From positions 1-32,379 of the forward strand of contig JAAWCJ010000019.1 of assembly GCA_022793195.1 (NCBI GenBank): DNA of 32,379 nucleotides. The letters are read 5' to 3'. Below the pieces are notes generated by a model that searched no databases, was not told where the DNA came from, and was given only the letters and a program-made list of their open reading frames with translations. Shown piece after piece: positions 25,592 through 32,379 of this stretch; positions within the stretch are counted from its first letter, which is position 1, and the number at the start of each line of letters is the position of its first letter. This stretch comes from Lachnospiraceae bacterium (GTDB taxonomy: Bacteria; Bacillota; Clostridia; Lachnospirales; Lachnospiraceae). A program made the translations under genes and the position numbers.

Positions 25592-26443
25592 ATGAAACGG
25601 TTCAGACTTTTTCTTGGGAAACTCATAGGTATGATCCTGGAAGACAAAATTTCTGTGTATGCAGCACAGGTTTCTTTTTTTGTTATTATTTCCGCCATCC
25701 CCATTATTATGCTGGCTATTCCCCTGATTCAATTTTTGATTCCCTTTTCCCGGGAATCTCTCACCAGAACCATTCTGTCGGTACTTCCCAATACGCCGGA
25801 GCTGCAGACTTTCATCGCAAGCATTTTAAATGACGTATACACCAATTCCGCCGGAACTATCATTTCCGTTTCCATTATCACCACGCTCTGGTCCGCCTCC
25901 AAAGGGATCTATTCCCTCCAGCAGGGGCTCAATAACATTGCTTCTTTAAAAGAGACCAGAAATATTGTGGTACAGCGGCTTTTATCCATCGTATACACCA
26001 TTGGCTTTGTATTTGTCCTGATCTTTACCATCGGCGTCCTTCTGTTTGGCAACCGGATTCAAGTCCTGCTGGAATCCTGGTTTCCCCACCTGGCCCATTT
26101 CGCCGGCGCCATTATTTTATTCCGTACCGGGTTATCCATCGCTTTGTTCATGCTGTTTTTTGTGCTGATCTATGCCATACTGCCAAACAAACGGCTCTCC
26201 TTTGCAAGACAGATTCCCGGCGCTGCTTTCACCACCTTCGGCTGGCTGATTTTTTCCTATGTATATTCCCTTTACATTGACCACATTGCAAATTTCTCTT
26301 ACATTTACGGCAGCTTGACTGCCATCATCTTCCTGATGCTGTGGCTTTATATCTGTATGAATATCGTCCTTCTAGGTGCTGAATTCAATAAACTGTTTGA
26401 AGAATATAAGAAAAACAAACCCGAAAGCTTTTCGGAAAAATAA
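25592..26443 (+). CDS. YihY/BrkB (UPF0761) family membrane protein
   Basis: This 283-residue inner-membrane protein has about six helices. The pattern fits YihY/BrkB: an N-terminal DKISVYAAQVSFFVIISAIP helix, the middle STLWSASKGIYSLQQGLN-like stretch (here TTLWSASKG), PGAAFTTFGWLIFSYVYSLY, and a last helix with LMLWLYICMNIVLLGAEFN. The family's role is not settled. I start it at ATG 25592, after GGCGGGG; longer in-frame starts at 25526 and 25544 lie before or at the predicted transcription start. The C-terminus is short and basic (KKNKPESFSEK). It is divergent from pheS and has its own promoter. Confidence 0.88.
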   Translation: MKRFRLFLGKLIGMILEDKISVYAAQVSFFVIISAIPIIMLAIPLIQFLIPFSRESLTRTILSVLPNTPELQTFIASILNDVYTNSAGTIISVSIITTLWSASKGIYSLQQGLNNIASLKETRNIVVQRLLSIVYTIGFVFVLIFTIGVLLFGNRIQVLLESWFPHLAHFAGAIILFRTGLSIALFMLFFVLIYAILPNKRLSFARQIPGAAFTTFGWLIFSYVYSLYIDHIANFSYIYGSLTAIIFLMLWLYICMNIVLLGAEFNKLFEEYKKNKPESFSEK

Positions 26444-26472
26444 ATACAAAGAAAAATTTGTGTCGTTTCCTG

Positions 26473-26501
26473 TTGAAATTAATCTATGTTTGTGATATTA
26501 T
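26473..26501 (+). promoter_or_regulatory. Promoter of the acyltransferase-3 gene
   Basis: TTGAAA (26473-26478) and TATTAT (26496-26501) are separated by 17 bp, with a TG extension before the -10. TTTCCTG (26466-26472) and CAGGAAA (26505-26511) flank it as an inverted repeat and could be an operator. Confidence 0.7.
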
Positions 26502-26555
26502 TCCCAGGAAATAAACATGGATACTTTTTAAAATCTTTATTTAAGAGGCGCCCAG

Positions 26556-27649
26556 ATGAAAATAACAAAGTCCAAAAACCTGGATATAGAATTGATGAGA
26601 ATGATTGCTTGCTTTTTTGTAATTTTTAATCATACGGCAGAAAGAGGCTTTTTTTATTTGCAGATTATGAATTTGGCAGTCCACAATTCTGGCTATATAT
26701 GATACCTTCAATATTCTGCAAATTTTCAGTTCCTTTATTTTTTATGATTTTCGGTGCATTAATGTTAAAAAGAGAGCCTGAACCATTGAGTAAACTTTGG
26801 AGTAAAAGAATCTTAAGAATGATGCTGCTATTGTTTATATGGTCCTTTTTTAGCTACCTTGTCGAAGTCTTCTGGAGTGGTACTCAGGAATTTCATTTTA
26901 AAGAATTCGTAAAAAGATTCTATGATTCGAGTTGGAATCTTTCATACTGGTATCTTTATGCATACATTCCAATGTTGATGACGCTTCCATTATTGCAACG
27001 TTTTGTAAAGAACCTGACAGATAAAGATTTTCTGTATATGTTTTTTCTTTTTTTCGTCTTTACCGCACTTCTTCCAGTAGTGCAATATCTCTTATGGCAA
27101 GAGCTCCATAACTTAAACAACCACCTTTTGCCCAGTTGGCTATGCACAAACATTTTTATATACCCATGTCTAGGGTATTTCCTACAATCAAGGTTCAATC
27201 CAGATATATGGAACAAAAAAAGACTTGGACTGTTGTGGTTTATTAACATCTGCACAATCTTGATTTCCTGTTATATGACTTATTTCAAAGCAAAAATCAC
27301 CGGAGAGTGTAGCATACCGACCGGACAGGGATTCCATTCAAGTTTTGTAATGGTCAACTGTGTTTCCATATTTATTACATGCAAATATATCATTGAAAAG
27401 ATTAAACTGCCGCAATGGGTCAATAAACTCATCCTATCAATGGGAGGATGCACCTTTGGAATTTATCTGATGCACCTTTTCTTTTTACTCAACGCAAACT
27501 GGGTAGAAAACCTGTGGCATATATTCAGAAACCAATGGCATATAAATTATATGATAGCTGCACTCCTGATTTGTGGAACAGTATTTTTGAGTGGCTATAT
27601 TATAACATTGATTTTAAAAAAAATTCCTATACTGAAAAACCTGGTGTAA
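26556..27649 (+). pseudogene. Acyltransferase-3 family membrane protein, frameshifted
   Basis: This is an integral membrane acyltransferase (OafA/WecH-like, O-acetylation of sugars or similar). The N-terminal part starts at ATG 26556, behind AGAGG, and reads KNLDIELMRMIACFFVIFNH, the hallmark start with its conserved histidine. The frame is lost after GFF. The rest continues one frame back as FADYEFGSPQFWLYMIPSIF and runs to 27649. The break is at a run of seven T (26649-26655); eight T would restore one reading frame of about 364 codons. It may be a true mutation, a sequencing slip, or a switch by slippage. Later helices and the ending look complete. The region is much richer in AT than its neighbours, suggesting transfer. 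Confidence 0.75.
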
Positions 27650-27744
27650 ACTGCAGATATGTAAAGGCTGTCCATCGTTTCATCTGCAATACATATACGC
27701 TTCACAAAGGGCTGTATAAAGGCTCTTATAGCAAAAGGCGAAAC

Positions 27745-28839
27745 TCAATGGTCCGACTTAAGCCCTGCACCGCACATGGTAATCAGGGTATCCGGCGTCT
27801 TTCCATAAAGCTCTGCATAGTGCAGATAAGCCGCATAATTTGCCGCAGTCGTATGCTCACAGTAAATTCCTTTCGCCGCCAGTTTGGCCCGCGCCTCCAT
27901 GATTTTGTCCTCCGGCGCGTGGATAAACCGGACATGATGCTTCTTTGCGAGGCCAAGAATCTCCTCACCCCGCAGCGGTTTCCCAATGGCAATCCCCTCC
28001 GCGATGGTGGGGGCAGGTGCCACTGTGGCCGGAATCGTCTCCCCCATCCTTGCCGCCTGCAAAATGGGGTCACAGTTCTCTGACTGGAGCGCGATGATCT
28101 GGGGCATTTTTTCAATGCAGCCGCTGGAGAGAAGATGCTCCAACCCGTAAATGACTCCCAGGTACAGTGTGCCATTCCCCACAGGGATCACCAAACGCTC
28201 AGGGATCCGGCCAAGCTGCTCATAGACCTCATAAATATAAGTCTTTGTCCCTTCATAGAAAAGCGGATTGCAGACATGGTTTGCATAATAGACGCCTTCT
28301 TTTTCCACCTTTTCCCGGCACACATCGGCACAGTGATCGCGGCTTCCCGGCACCACGGTACAGACGGCACCATGGGCACGGATCATATCAATCTTTTTCG
28401 GAGACGTCCCCTCCGGCACAAAAATCTCACAGCCGATTCCCGCCCTGGCACAGTATGCCGCCACGGAATTCCCGGCATTGCCGCTGCTGTCCTGGACCAC
28501 CTGCTCCACTCCCGCTGCCTTGCAGGCAGCTATCAAAACAGCCGCTCCCCTGTCTTTAAAAGAAAGGGTGGGCATAAAATAATCCATTTTTAAAAACACG
28601 TCTTCATCCAGGCGGATCACCGGCGACATTCCCTCTCCCAGGGAAATATCCTTCCAATCCTCCCCCTCAAGAGCCAGCCAGTTCCGGTAGCGGAACAAGC
28701 TCCACTCTTCCCGGTCAACTTTTTCCAGATCAAACTTAGACGGCGTAAACTGAAGTTTCCAGAGACCGCCACACTCACACTTCGGCTGCCTGGTGGTGGT
28801 CGCCGCGCTTTTCCCGCATTTGGAACATACAAATTTCAT
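27745..28839 (-). CDS. Threonine-synthase-like PLP-dependent enzyme
   Basis: This 364-residue fold type II PLP enzyme has a small zinc-ribbon-like N-terminus (C5, C8, C21, C23). The PLP lysine is K95 in SFKDRG. SSGNAG near 118-123 binds the cofactor/substrate carboxylate, and VGNGT is the phosphate-loop equivalent. It resembles ThrC and related lyases such as cysteate synthase. The annotation is often threonine synthase, but the substrate is not fixed. The start is the ATG at 28837-28839 behind GGGGGAG; the frame runs 14 codons further upstream. It begins 22 bases after the beta-helix protein gene on the same strand, so the two form an operon. Confidence 0.88.
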   Translation of the reverse strand: MKFVCSKCGKSAATTTRQPKCECGGLWKLQFTPSKFDLEKVDREEWSLFRYRNWLALEGEDWKDISLGEGMSPVIRLDEDVFLKMDYFMPTLSFKDRGAAVLIAACKAAGVEQVVQDSSGNAGNSVAAYCARAGIGCEIFVPEGTSPKKIDMIRAHGAVCTVVPGSRDHCADVCREKVEKEGVYYANHVCNPLFYEGTKTYIYEVYEQLGRIPERLVIPVGNGTLYLGVIYGLEHLLSSGCIEKMPQIIALQSENCDPILQAARMGETIPATVAPAPTIAEGIAIGKPLRGEEILGLAKKHHVRFIHAPEDKIMEARAKLAAKGIYCEHTTAANYAAYLHYAELYGKTPDTLITMCGAGLKSDH

Positions 28840-28861
28840 TTTTTCTCCCCCATTTTTATTC

Positions 28862-29530
28862 CTAATCTTCCTTCGTTGCAATTTCTCCCTGATTTTTATA
28901 AACAGAACCGGCAGGAATGTATCCCCGTATCATAGACAGCGGATAAATGCTGGTGTTTTTCCCGATGACAGAACCGGGATTAATCACCGTACCGCAGCCC
29001 ACTTCCACAAAATCTCCCAGCATACCACCTACTTTTTTCCGCCCTGTTTCCAGGCGGAGCGCCCCGGCCTTAACCACCACCGGCTTTTTATCAGACTTCA
29101 CATTGGAAGTGATGGAACCAGCCCCCATATGGGAACAGTATCCCAAAATGGAATCCCCCACATAATTGTAGTGAGGCACCTGCACATGATCAAAAAGAAT
29201 CACATTCTTAAGCTCCGTGGAATTCCCCACCACCGCATCATCGCCCACCAGGGCATTTCCGCGGATAAACGCACAGTGGCGCACCTGGGTATTTTTCCCG
29301 ATAATGGCCGGTCCCGTGATGGAAGCTGTCGGGGCGATAACAGCGGATTTTGCCGCCCATATTTGTTCTCCAATCTCCTCATATTCCTCTTTCGGGAGGC
29401 TTTTTCCAAGCTCCACGATAAAATCTCCCAACCCGGCCAGGGCCTCCCACGGATAAGTGAACTGTGACAAATAAGACGCCGCCAGCGTATGGTGAAGATC
29501 GTACAACTCTGTGATTTTCAATTCATTCAT
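28862..29530 (-). CDS. Left-handed beta-helix (hexapeptide) acyltransferase-like protein
   Basis: This 222-residue protein is made of hexapeptide repeats (IxGxAxIG-type turns: ASITGPAIIGKNTQV, GNALVGDDAVVGNS, GSVIGKNTSIYPLS). It is of the kind seen in sugar nucleotidyl/acyltransferases such as the GlmU C-terminal half. Lachnospiraceae copies are often annotated as UDP-N-acetylglucosamine pyrophosphorylase-like, but no nucleotidyltransferase domain is present here, so the substrate is unknown. The start is the ATG at 29528-29530; GAGGAG lies about 11 bases upstream, which is rather far. A GTG at 29542 overlaps that site. It is the first gene of a two-gene operon with the PLP enzyme. Confidence 0.82.
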   Translation of the reverse strand: MNELKITELYDLHHTLAASYLSQFTYPWEALAGLGDFIVELGKSLPKEEYEEIGEQIWAAKSAVIAPTASITGPAIIGKNTQVRHCAFIRGNALVGDDAVVGNSTELKNVILFDHVQVPHYNYVGDSILGYCSHMGAGSITSNVKSDKKPVVVKAGALRLETGRKKVGGMLGDFVEVGCGTVINPGSVIGKNTSIYPLSMIRGYIPAGSVYKNQGEIATKED

Positions 29531-29553
29531 AAACAATCCCACTCCTCATCTAT

Positions 29554-29582
29554 TCTTTATACTTTTATGTCATTGCTGTCAA
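29554..29582 (-). promoter_or_regulatory. Promoter of the beta-helix/PLP-enzyme operon
   Basis: On minus, TTGACA (29577-29582) is followed by TAAAGA (29554-29559) at 17 bp or TATAAA (29556-29561) at 15 bp. Confidence 0.6.
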
Positions 29583-29657
29583 ATTTTGCAGAAAAGTTCG
29601 TTCCCAGCAAAATTTAATAATCCTTTCATAAACCTACCTCTTTCAGAAAATGCAGAC

Positions 29658-30725
29658 TTACTTCCAGAGATGAATACTGCCCTCGTCGTTCATCTTTTTT
29701 AATACTGTGGCCATAACCGGGAATAGAAAAATCCCCCATATTCCCATAACCTTACCGCCCGCAAAAATGCAGATCAAAGTCACAATAGGATGGAGCCCCA
29801 CCTGCTTTCCGATGATCTTGGGCTCCAAAAACTGACGAACCACCGTAATAATCAAGTATAACACTAAAATTCCAATCCCCTGTCCCACATTTCCTAAAAA
29901 ACAGGAGATCAGGCCCCATGGAATCAGCACCGTCCCAGTTCCCAGCACCGGAAGGATATCCACAACTGCCGTCAAAAACGCGTATAGAAACGCCATATCA
30001 ATCCGAAGCGCCTTGAAACCCACAAACAACTCCACAAAGGTCACACACATCAAAAACAAATATACTTTCAGGATCTTTCCCACCATAACCCTGGCGTTCC
30101 TGAGCACCTCCAACACTACTCCCCGCCTTTTCTCCGGTATCTGACGAAGGACAAAATCCCGTACATTCTCCAGGTCGGAAGTAAAAAAGAAAGAGGAAAT
30201 AATCATAAAAATAAATTGGATCAGTAATCCGGGAAAAGCCACCACGTAAGCCGCCCCCATACTGATGACCGTGCCGGAAGCACGGTTGATCACATCCTGC
30301 ATCATCCCCTCCACAGAACCGGCCACTTCCAGCACCCGATCCTGGTTTTCCGGAAAACTTTCAGCAATCTTATCTGCCAAAAGATTTAGCTGCGGCTCAA
30401 TCTGCGACTGATAATAAGCCGGAAGCCTTCCCGCGACCCCCTGGATAAATCCTACAATCTTTGCTCCAAAAAAGTAAATAATGGCTGCAAGCACCACATA
30501 AAACAACAGTACCGCCACAGGGGACCAGATCTTCCGACTTACATTTGTCTTAGCAGTCAAAAAACGGATCAACGGATTCAAAAGAACTGCAATCAAAAGG
30601 CCAATTACAAAAGGCAGGAATATGGGAAACAGCTTCTTTAATACGAAATAAAGCACCCCCACTAAAATGACAAAATAAAGAAAATTAATAATAAATGCCT
30701 TCCGTTTTTCCAGCCGTTCTTCCAT
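29658..30725 (-). CDS. AI-2E / YtvI family membrane protein
   Basis: This 355-residue multi-pass protein has the AI-2E-transporter layout: an N-terminal pair of helices (FVIGLLIAVLLNPLIRFL), a soluble middle part (about 85-165, QSQIEPQLNLLADKIAESF), then helices with VVDILPVLGTGTVLIPWGLI and QFLEPKIIGKQVGLHPIVTL. The last two stretches are strong family marks. YtvI is the sporulation-linked member in Clostridia, a likely orthologue, but the AI-2E label is loose since some members are ion antiporters. The start is the ATG at 30723-30725 behind GGAGGGAA. It has its own promoter and stands alone between lrgB and the beta-helix operon. Confidence 0.88.
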   Translation of the reverse strand: MEERLEKRKAFIINFLYFVILVGVLYFVLKKLFPIFLPFVIGLLIAVLLNPLIRFLTAKTNVSRKIWSPVAVLLFYVVLAAIIYFFGAKIVGFIQGVAGRLPAYYQSQIEPQLNLLADKIAESFPENQDRVLEVAGSVEGMMQDVINRASGTVISMGAAYVVAFPGLLIQFIFMIISSFFFTSDLENVRDFVLRQIPEKRRGVVLEVLRNARVMVGKILKVYLFLMCVTFVELFVGFKALRIDMAFLYAFLTAVVDILPVLGTGTVLIPWGLISCFLGNVGQGIGILVLYLIITVVRQFLEPKIIGKQVGLHPIVTLICIFAGGKVMGIWGIFLFPVMATVLKKMNDEGSIHLWK

Positions 30726-30766
30726 GACTTCCCTCCGCATACAAAACAATGAACCCTTCTTTCCCT

Positions 30767-30795
30767 ACTCTAACACATTCCCATAACGCCTACAA
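30767..30795 (-). promoter_or_regulatory. Promoter of the YtvI-like gene
   Basis: On minus, TTGTAG (30790-30795) and TAGAGT (30767-30772) are separated by 17 bp. Confidence 0.6.
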
Positions 30796-30835
30796 GTACT
30801 GTCTCATCCCCTTTTCCCAAAAATCCTGTATAGAT

Positions 30836-31531
30836 TTAGGAGATCAGCCCTGCAAAAAGAGGAGCAATCACCACTGTCACCACTCCGGCTACCACCACAG
30901 CCAGGCTGGACATGGCTCCTTCCAAATCTCCGAACTCCAGCGCTTTGCTGGTTCCCATGGCATGGGCCGAATTGCCACAGGCCAGACCTACGGCAATGGG
31001 GTCTTTCACCCGGAAAAGCCTGCACAAAATTTTTGCCATAATACCGCCAAACAAGCCCGTCACCACCACCGACATGATCGTAAGGGCAGAATTTCCACCC
31101 AGTTCTGTGGATACCCCAATGGCAATGGCTGTCGTCACTGACTTTGGCTGCAGGGAATGATATACATTCCCGTCCAACCCCAGAAGGGCACAAAGGCCCC
31201 ATATGGTGATGGCCCCCGCCAGACAGCCGCTTACAATACTTAAAAGGACTGCCAGCAGATTTTTCTTAAGAATCTGCACCTGCTTGTACATGGGGATGGC
31301 AAGACATACGGTACATGGCGTCAGAAAATAGCTGATATGGGAAGCTCCTGCATCAAAAACTTCATAATCAATACGAAAAACCAAAAGTACCGCAATACAA
31401 AGCAAGGTACTGATTAACAGCGGATTACACAGTGTATAGGGAAAATGCTTTTGAATCTTCAAACCAATCCAATAAGTTCCCAGGGCCAGAAAAAAGCCAA
31501 AATATAAACTTTCCTGCAAAACCTCATTCAT
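30836..31531 (-). CDS. lrgB: LrgB/CidB family membrane protein
   Basis: This 231-residue multi-helix protein is of the LrgB family, paired with LrgA/CidA in control of murein hydrolases and, in some bacteria, pyruvate or by-product export. Family marks include QPKSVTTAIAIGVSTELGG and the AVGLACGNSAHAMGTSKAL stretch. The start is the ATG at 31529-31531, behind GGAGGAAG, and overlaps lrgA by eight bases. No regulatory lytSR pair is nearby in the window. Lrg versus Cid cannot be told apart by sequence reading alone. Confidence 0.93.
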   Translation of the reverse strand: MNEVLQESLYFGFFLALGTYWIGLKIQKHFPYTLCNPLLISTLLCIAVLLVFRIDYEVFDAGASHISYFLTPCTVCLAIPMYKQVQILKKNLLAVLLSIVSGCLAGAITIWGLCALLGLDGNVYHSLQPKSVTTAIAIGVSTELGGNSALTIMSVVVTGLFGGIMAKILCRLFRVKDPIAVGLACGNSAHAMGTSKALEFGDLEGAMSSLAVVVAGVVTVVIAPLFAGLIS

Positions 31532-31904
31532 GTCGTTCTTCCTCCCTGCCGCTTTTTCTCTTAAGGACTGCCTGGGCCACCAGGCCGGTCACTGCCATGA
31601 TAACAATGGTACTGACAATACAGACCGTCAGAATTGGCACCAGCCTGTCAGCCAGACCTCCCATCACTGTAATCAGGCTGACGCTGGGGCCAATGAAAAA
31701 TACCGGCATAATCTTCACCAGGAATCCCCCCACATCCTCCACTTGCTCCAGTTTAATGAACCCCGTCATCAGACAGAGGAACATAAGAATCAGCCCGTAT
31801 ACGCTTCCCGGAACAGGAAGCGGAAGTAAACTGTTTAAAAGTTCTCCTGCAAAAGAAACGGTCATAATCACTGTCAACTGTTTTAAATACTTCACTGCTT
31901 CCAT
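31524..31904 (-). CDS. lrgA: LrgA/CidA family holin-like protein
   Basis: This 126-residue membrane protein has four helices. Holin-like LrgA marks are PLPVPGSVYGLILMFLCLM and KIMPVFFIGPSVSLITVM. It is thought to act with LrgB in cell-wall autolysis control or metabolite export. The start has GAGGAG before the ATG at 31904. It overlaps lrgB, so the two are coupled. No clear promoter was found in the 60 bases upstream, before the palindrome at 31969-32007. Confidence 0.92.
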   Translation of the reverse strand: MEAVKYLKQLTVIMTVSFAGELLNSLLPLPVPGSVYGLILMFLCLMTGFIKLEQVEDVGGFLVKIMPVFFIGPSVSLITVMGGLADRLVPILTVCIVSTIVIMAVTGLVAQAVLKRKSGREEERHE

Positions 31905-31968
31905 ATTCTGCTCCTCGTTATTTGTTTTCCATCGGATTTGAAAAAGATTGCGCTTCCCCCAGAGGGCT

Positions 31969-32007
31969 TTTTGTCGTATGGGAAACCAAGTTTTCCATAC
32001 GATAAAA
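31969..32007. repeat. Terminator-attached palindromic repeat, copy B
   Basis: TTTTGTCGTATGGGAAA (31969-31985) and TTTTCCATACGATAAAA (31991-32007) form a 17-bp stem with two imperfect positions. On minus the first arm begins in the T-tract of the tRNA-Leu terminator. The outer 15 bases equal those of 25090-25145, and GAGGGC precedes both on plus. Confidence 0.75.
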
Positions 32008-32033
32008 TAGGCCCTTCTTTCCAGAAGGGCCTA
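32003..32033 (-). terminator. Intrinsic terminator after tRNA-Leu(AAG)
   Basis: TAGGCCCTTCT and AGAAGGGCCTA form a perfect 11-bp stem (32008-32018 with 32023-32033), loop TTCC on plus, followed on minus by TTTTATC. It starts just beyond the tRNA 3' end. Confidence 0.85.
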
Positions 32034-32036
32034 CCC

Positions 32037-32121
32037 TGCAGTTGGCGGGACTTGAACCCGCACGAGCGCAATGCTCACTAGATCCTTAGTCTAGCGCGTA
32101 TGCCAATTCCGCCACAACTGC
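32037..32121 (-). tRNA. tRNA-Leu (anticodon AAG)
   Basis: This 85-nt class II tRNA has acceptor arms GCAGTTG and CAACTGC with discriminator A. The anticodon stem CTAGA/TCTAG carries the loop CTAAGGA, so the anticodon is AAG (codon CUU). A long variable arm (TGAGCATTGCGCTCG) and the T-loop GGTTCAAGTCC are present. CCA is not encoded. Confidence 0.95.
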
Positions 32122-32149
32122 GAACCGTCAATTAACTGACGCAATCATT

Positions 32150-32178
32150 ATAATAGCATTGACTCACAAAATTGTCAA
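32150..32178 (-). promoter_or_regulatory. Promoter of tRNA-Leu(AAG)
   Basis: On minus, TTGACA (32173-32178) and TATTAT (32150-32155) are separated by 17 bp. Confidence 0.75.
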
Positions 32179-32232
32179 TGGTTTTCATCCAAAAAAACAC
32201 AGGATTTTTTTGATTTTTTTCTGTAAATTGTG

Positions 32233-32261
32233 TTGACATTTAAGACTATTTAAGGTATACT
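32233..32261 (+). promoter_or_regulatory. Promoter of tRNA-Leu(CAG)
   Basis: TTGACA (32233-32238) and TATACT (32256-32261) are separated by 17 bp, with the tRNA starting 45 bp beyond. Confidence 0.8.
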
Positions 32262-32305
32262 ACTTTTCGTCCGGTGATGAAATTGCCGGTTTTTAAATAA
32301 AGTAA

Positions 32306-32379
32306 GCAGTTGTGGCGGAATTGGCATACGCGCATGATTCAGGTTCATGTGAGCATTAGCTCGTGAGGGTTCAAGTCCC
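32306..32379 (+). tRNA. tRNA-Leu (anticodon CAG), cut by window end
   Basis: It begins GCAGTTGTGGCGGAATTGGC, identical to the 5' half of the AAG tRNA. The stem CATGA/TCATG carries the loop TTCAGGT, so the anticodon is CAG (codon CUG). The window ends in the T-arm, and the 3' acceptor strand is missing. Confidence 0.93.

Noticed and set aside
1..32379. CRISPR array or prophage
   Set aside because: No regularly spaced repeats, cas genes, integrase or phage structural genes were seen.

Overview
The window looks like a chromosomal segment of a Lachnospiraceae-type Clostridium (Firmicutes). The reasons are strong AGGAGG-type ribosome binding sites, sigma-A promoters, a T-box in front of pheST, the eno / secG-rnr-smpB neighbourhood, a YtvI-like sporulation-type membrane protein, an lrgAB pair, and protein sequences typical of that family. 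This placement is by recognition only; no search was run.

Left part (1-8.3 kb, mostly + strand). The first 500 bases hold what I read as a complete type I toxin-antitoxin locus. A 28-residue hydrophobic peptide lies on the minus strand, and a convergent small RNA on the plus strand carries a near copy of the toxin start region, so it can pair with it. The two transcripts share a hairpin terminator. Next comes a 278-bp structured element with 17-bp perfect terminal inverted repeats (MITE-like), then an ABC importer with a permease/binding-protein fusion (osmoprotectant or ergothioneine type). A 44-bp relic of the same element follows, then an OmpR-type response regulator, its histidine kinase, and a DUF2079 membrane protein whose ribosome binding site sits inside a perfect hairpin.

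Middle part (8.2-25.5 kb, minus strand). Housekeeping genes run secG, rnr, smpB, tetR in transcription order. Upstream of secG, where eno would be expected to abut it, lies a three-gene type I restriction-modification system (hsdM, hsdS, hsdR). A truncated DUF3990-like fragment is wedged between hsdS and hsdR. Beyond it are eno and pheS-pheT, the latter behind a phenylalanine T-box with a 26-bp perfect hairpin between the T-box terminator and pheS.

Right part (25.5-32.4 kb). A YihY/BrkB-type membrane protein is followed by an AT-rich acyltransferase-3 gene broken by a one-base shift in a run of seven T. Minus-strand genes follow: a left-handed beta-helix acyltransferase-like protein with a threonine-synthase-like PLP enzyme, a YtvI/AI-2E-family protein, and lrgA-lrgB. 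The window ends with two divergent tRNA-Leu genes, AAG on minus and CAG on plus, the second cut by the window edge.

A palindromic repeat whose arm begins TTTT(G/A)TCGTATGG in the two clearer copies occurs three times. Each time one arm is the T-tract of an intrinsic terminator (secG, the pheS T-box, tRNA-Leu). Together with the toxin-antitoxin locus and the MITE-like element, this is the main signal not explained by ordinary genes.
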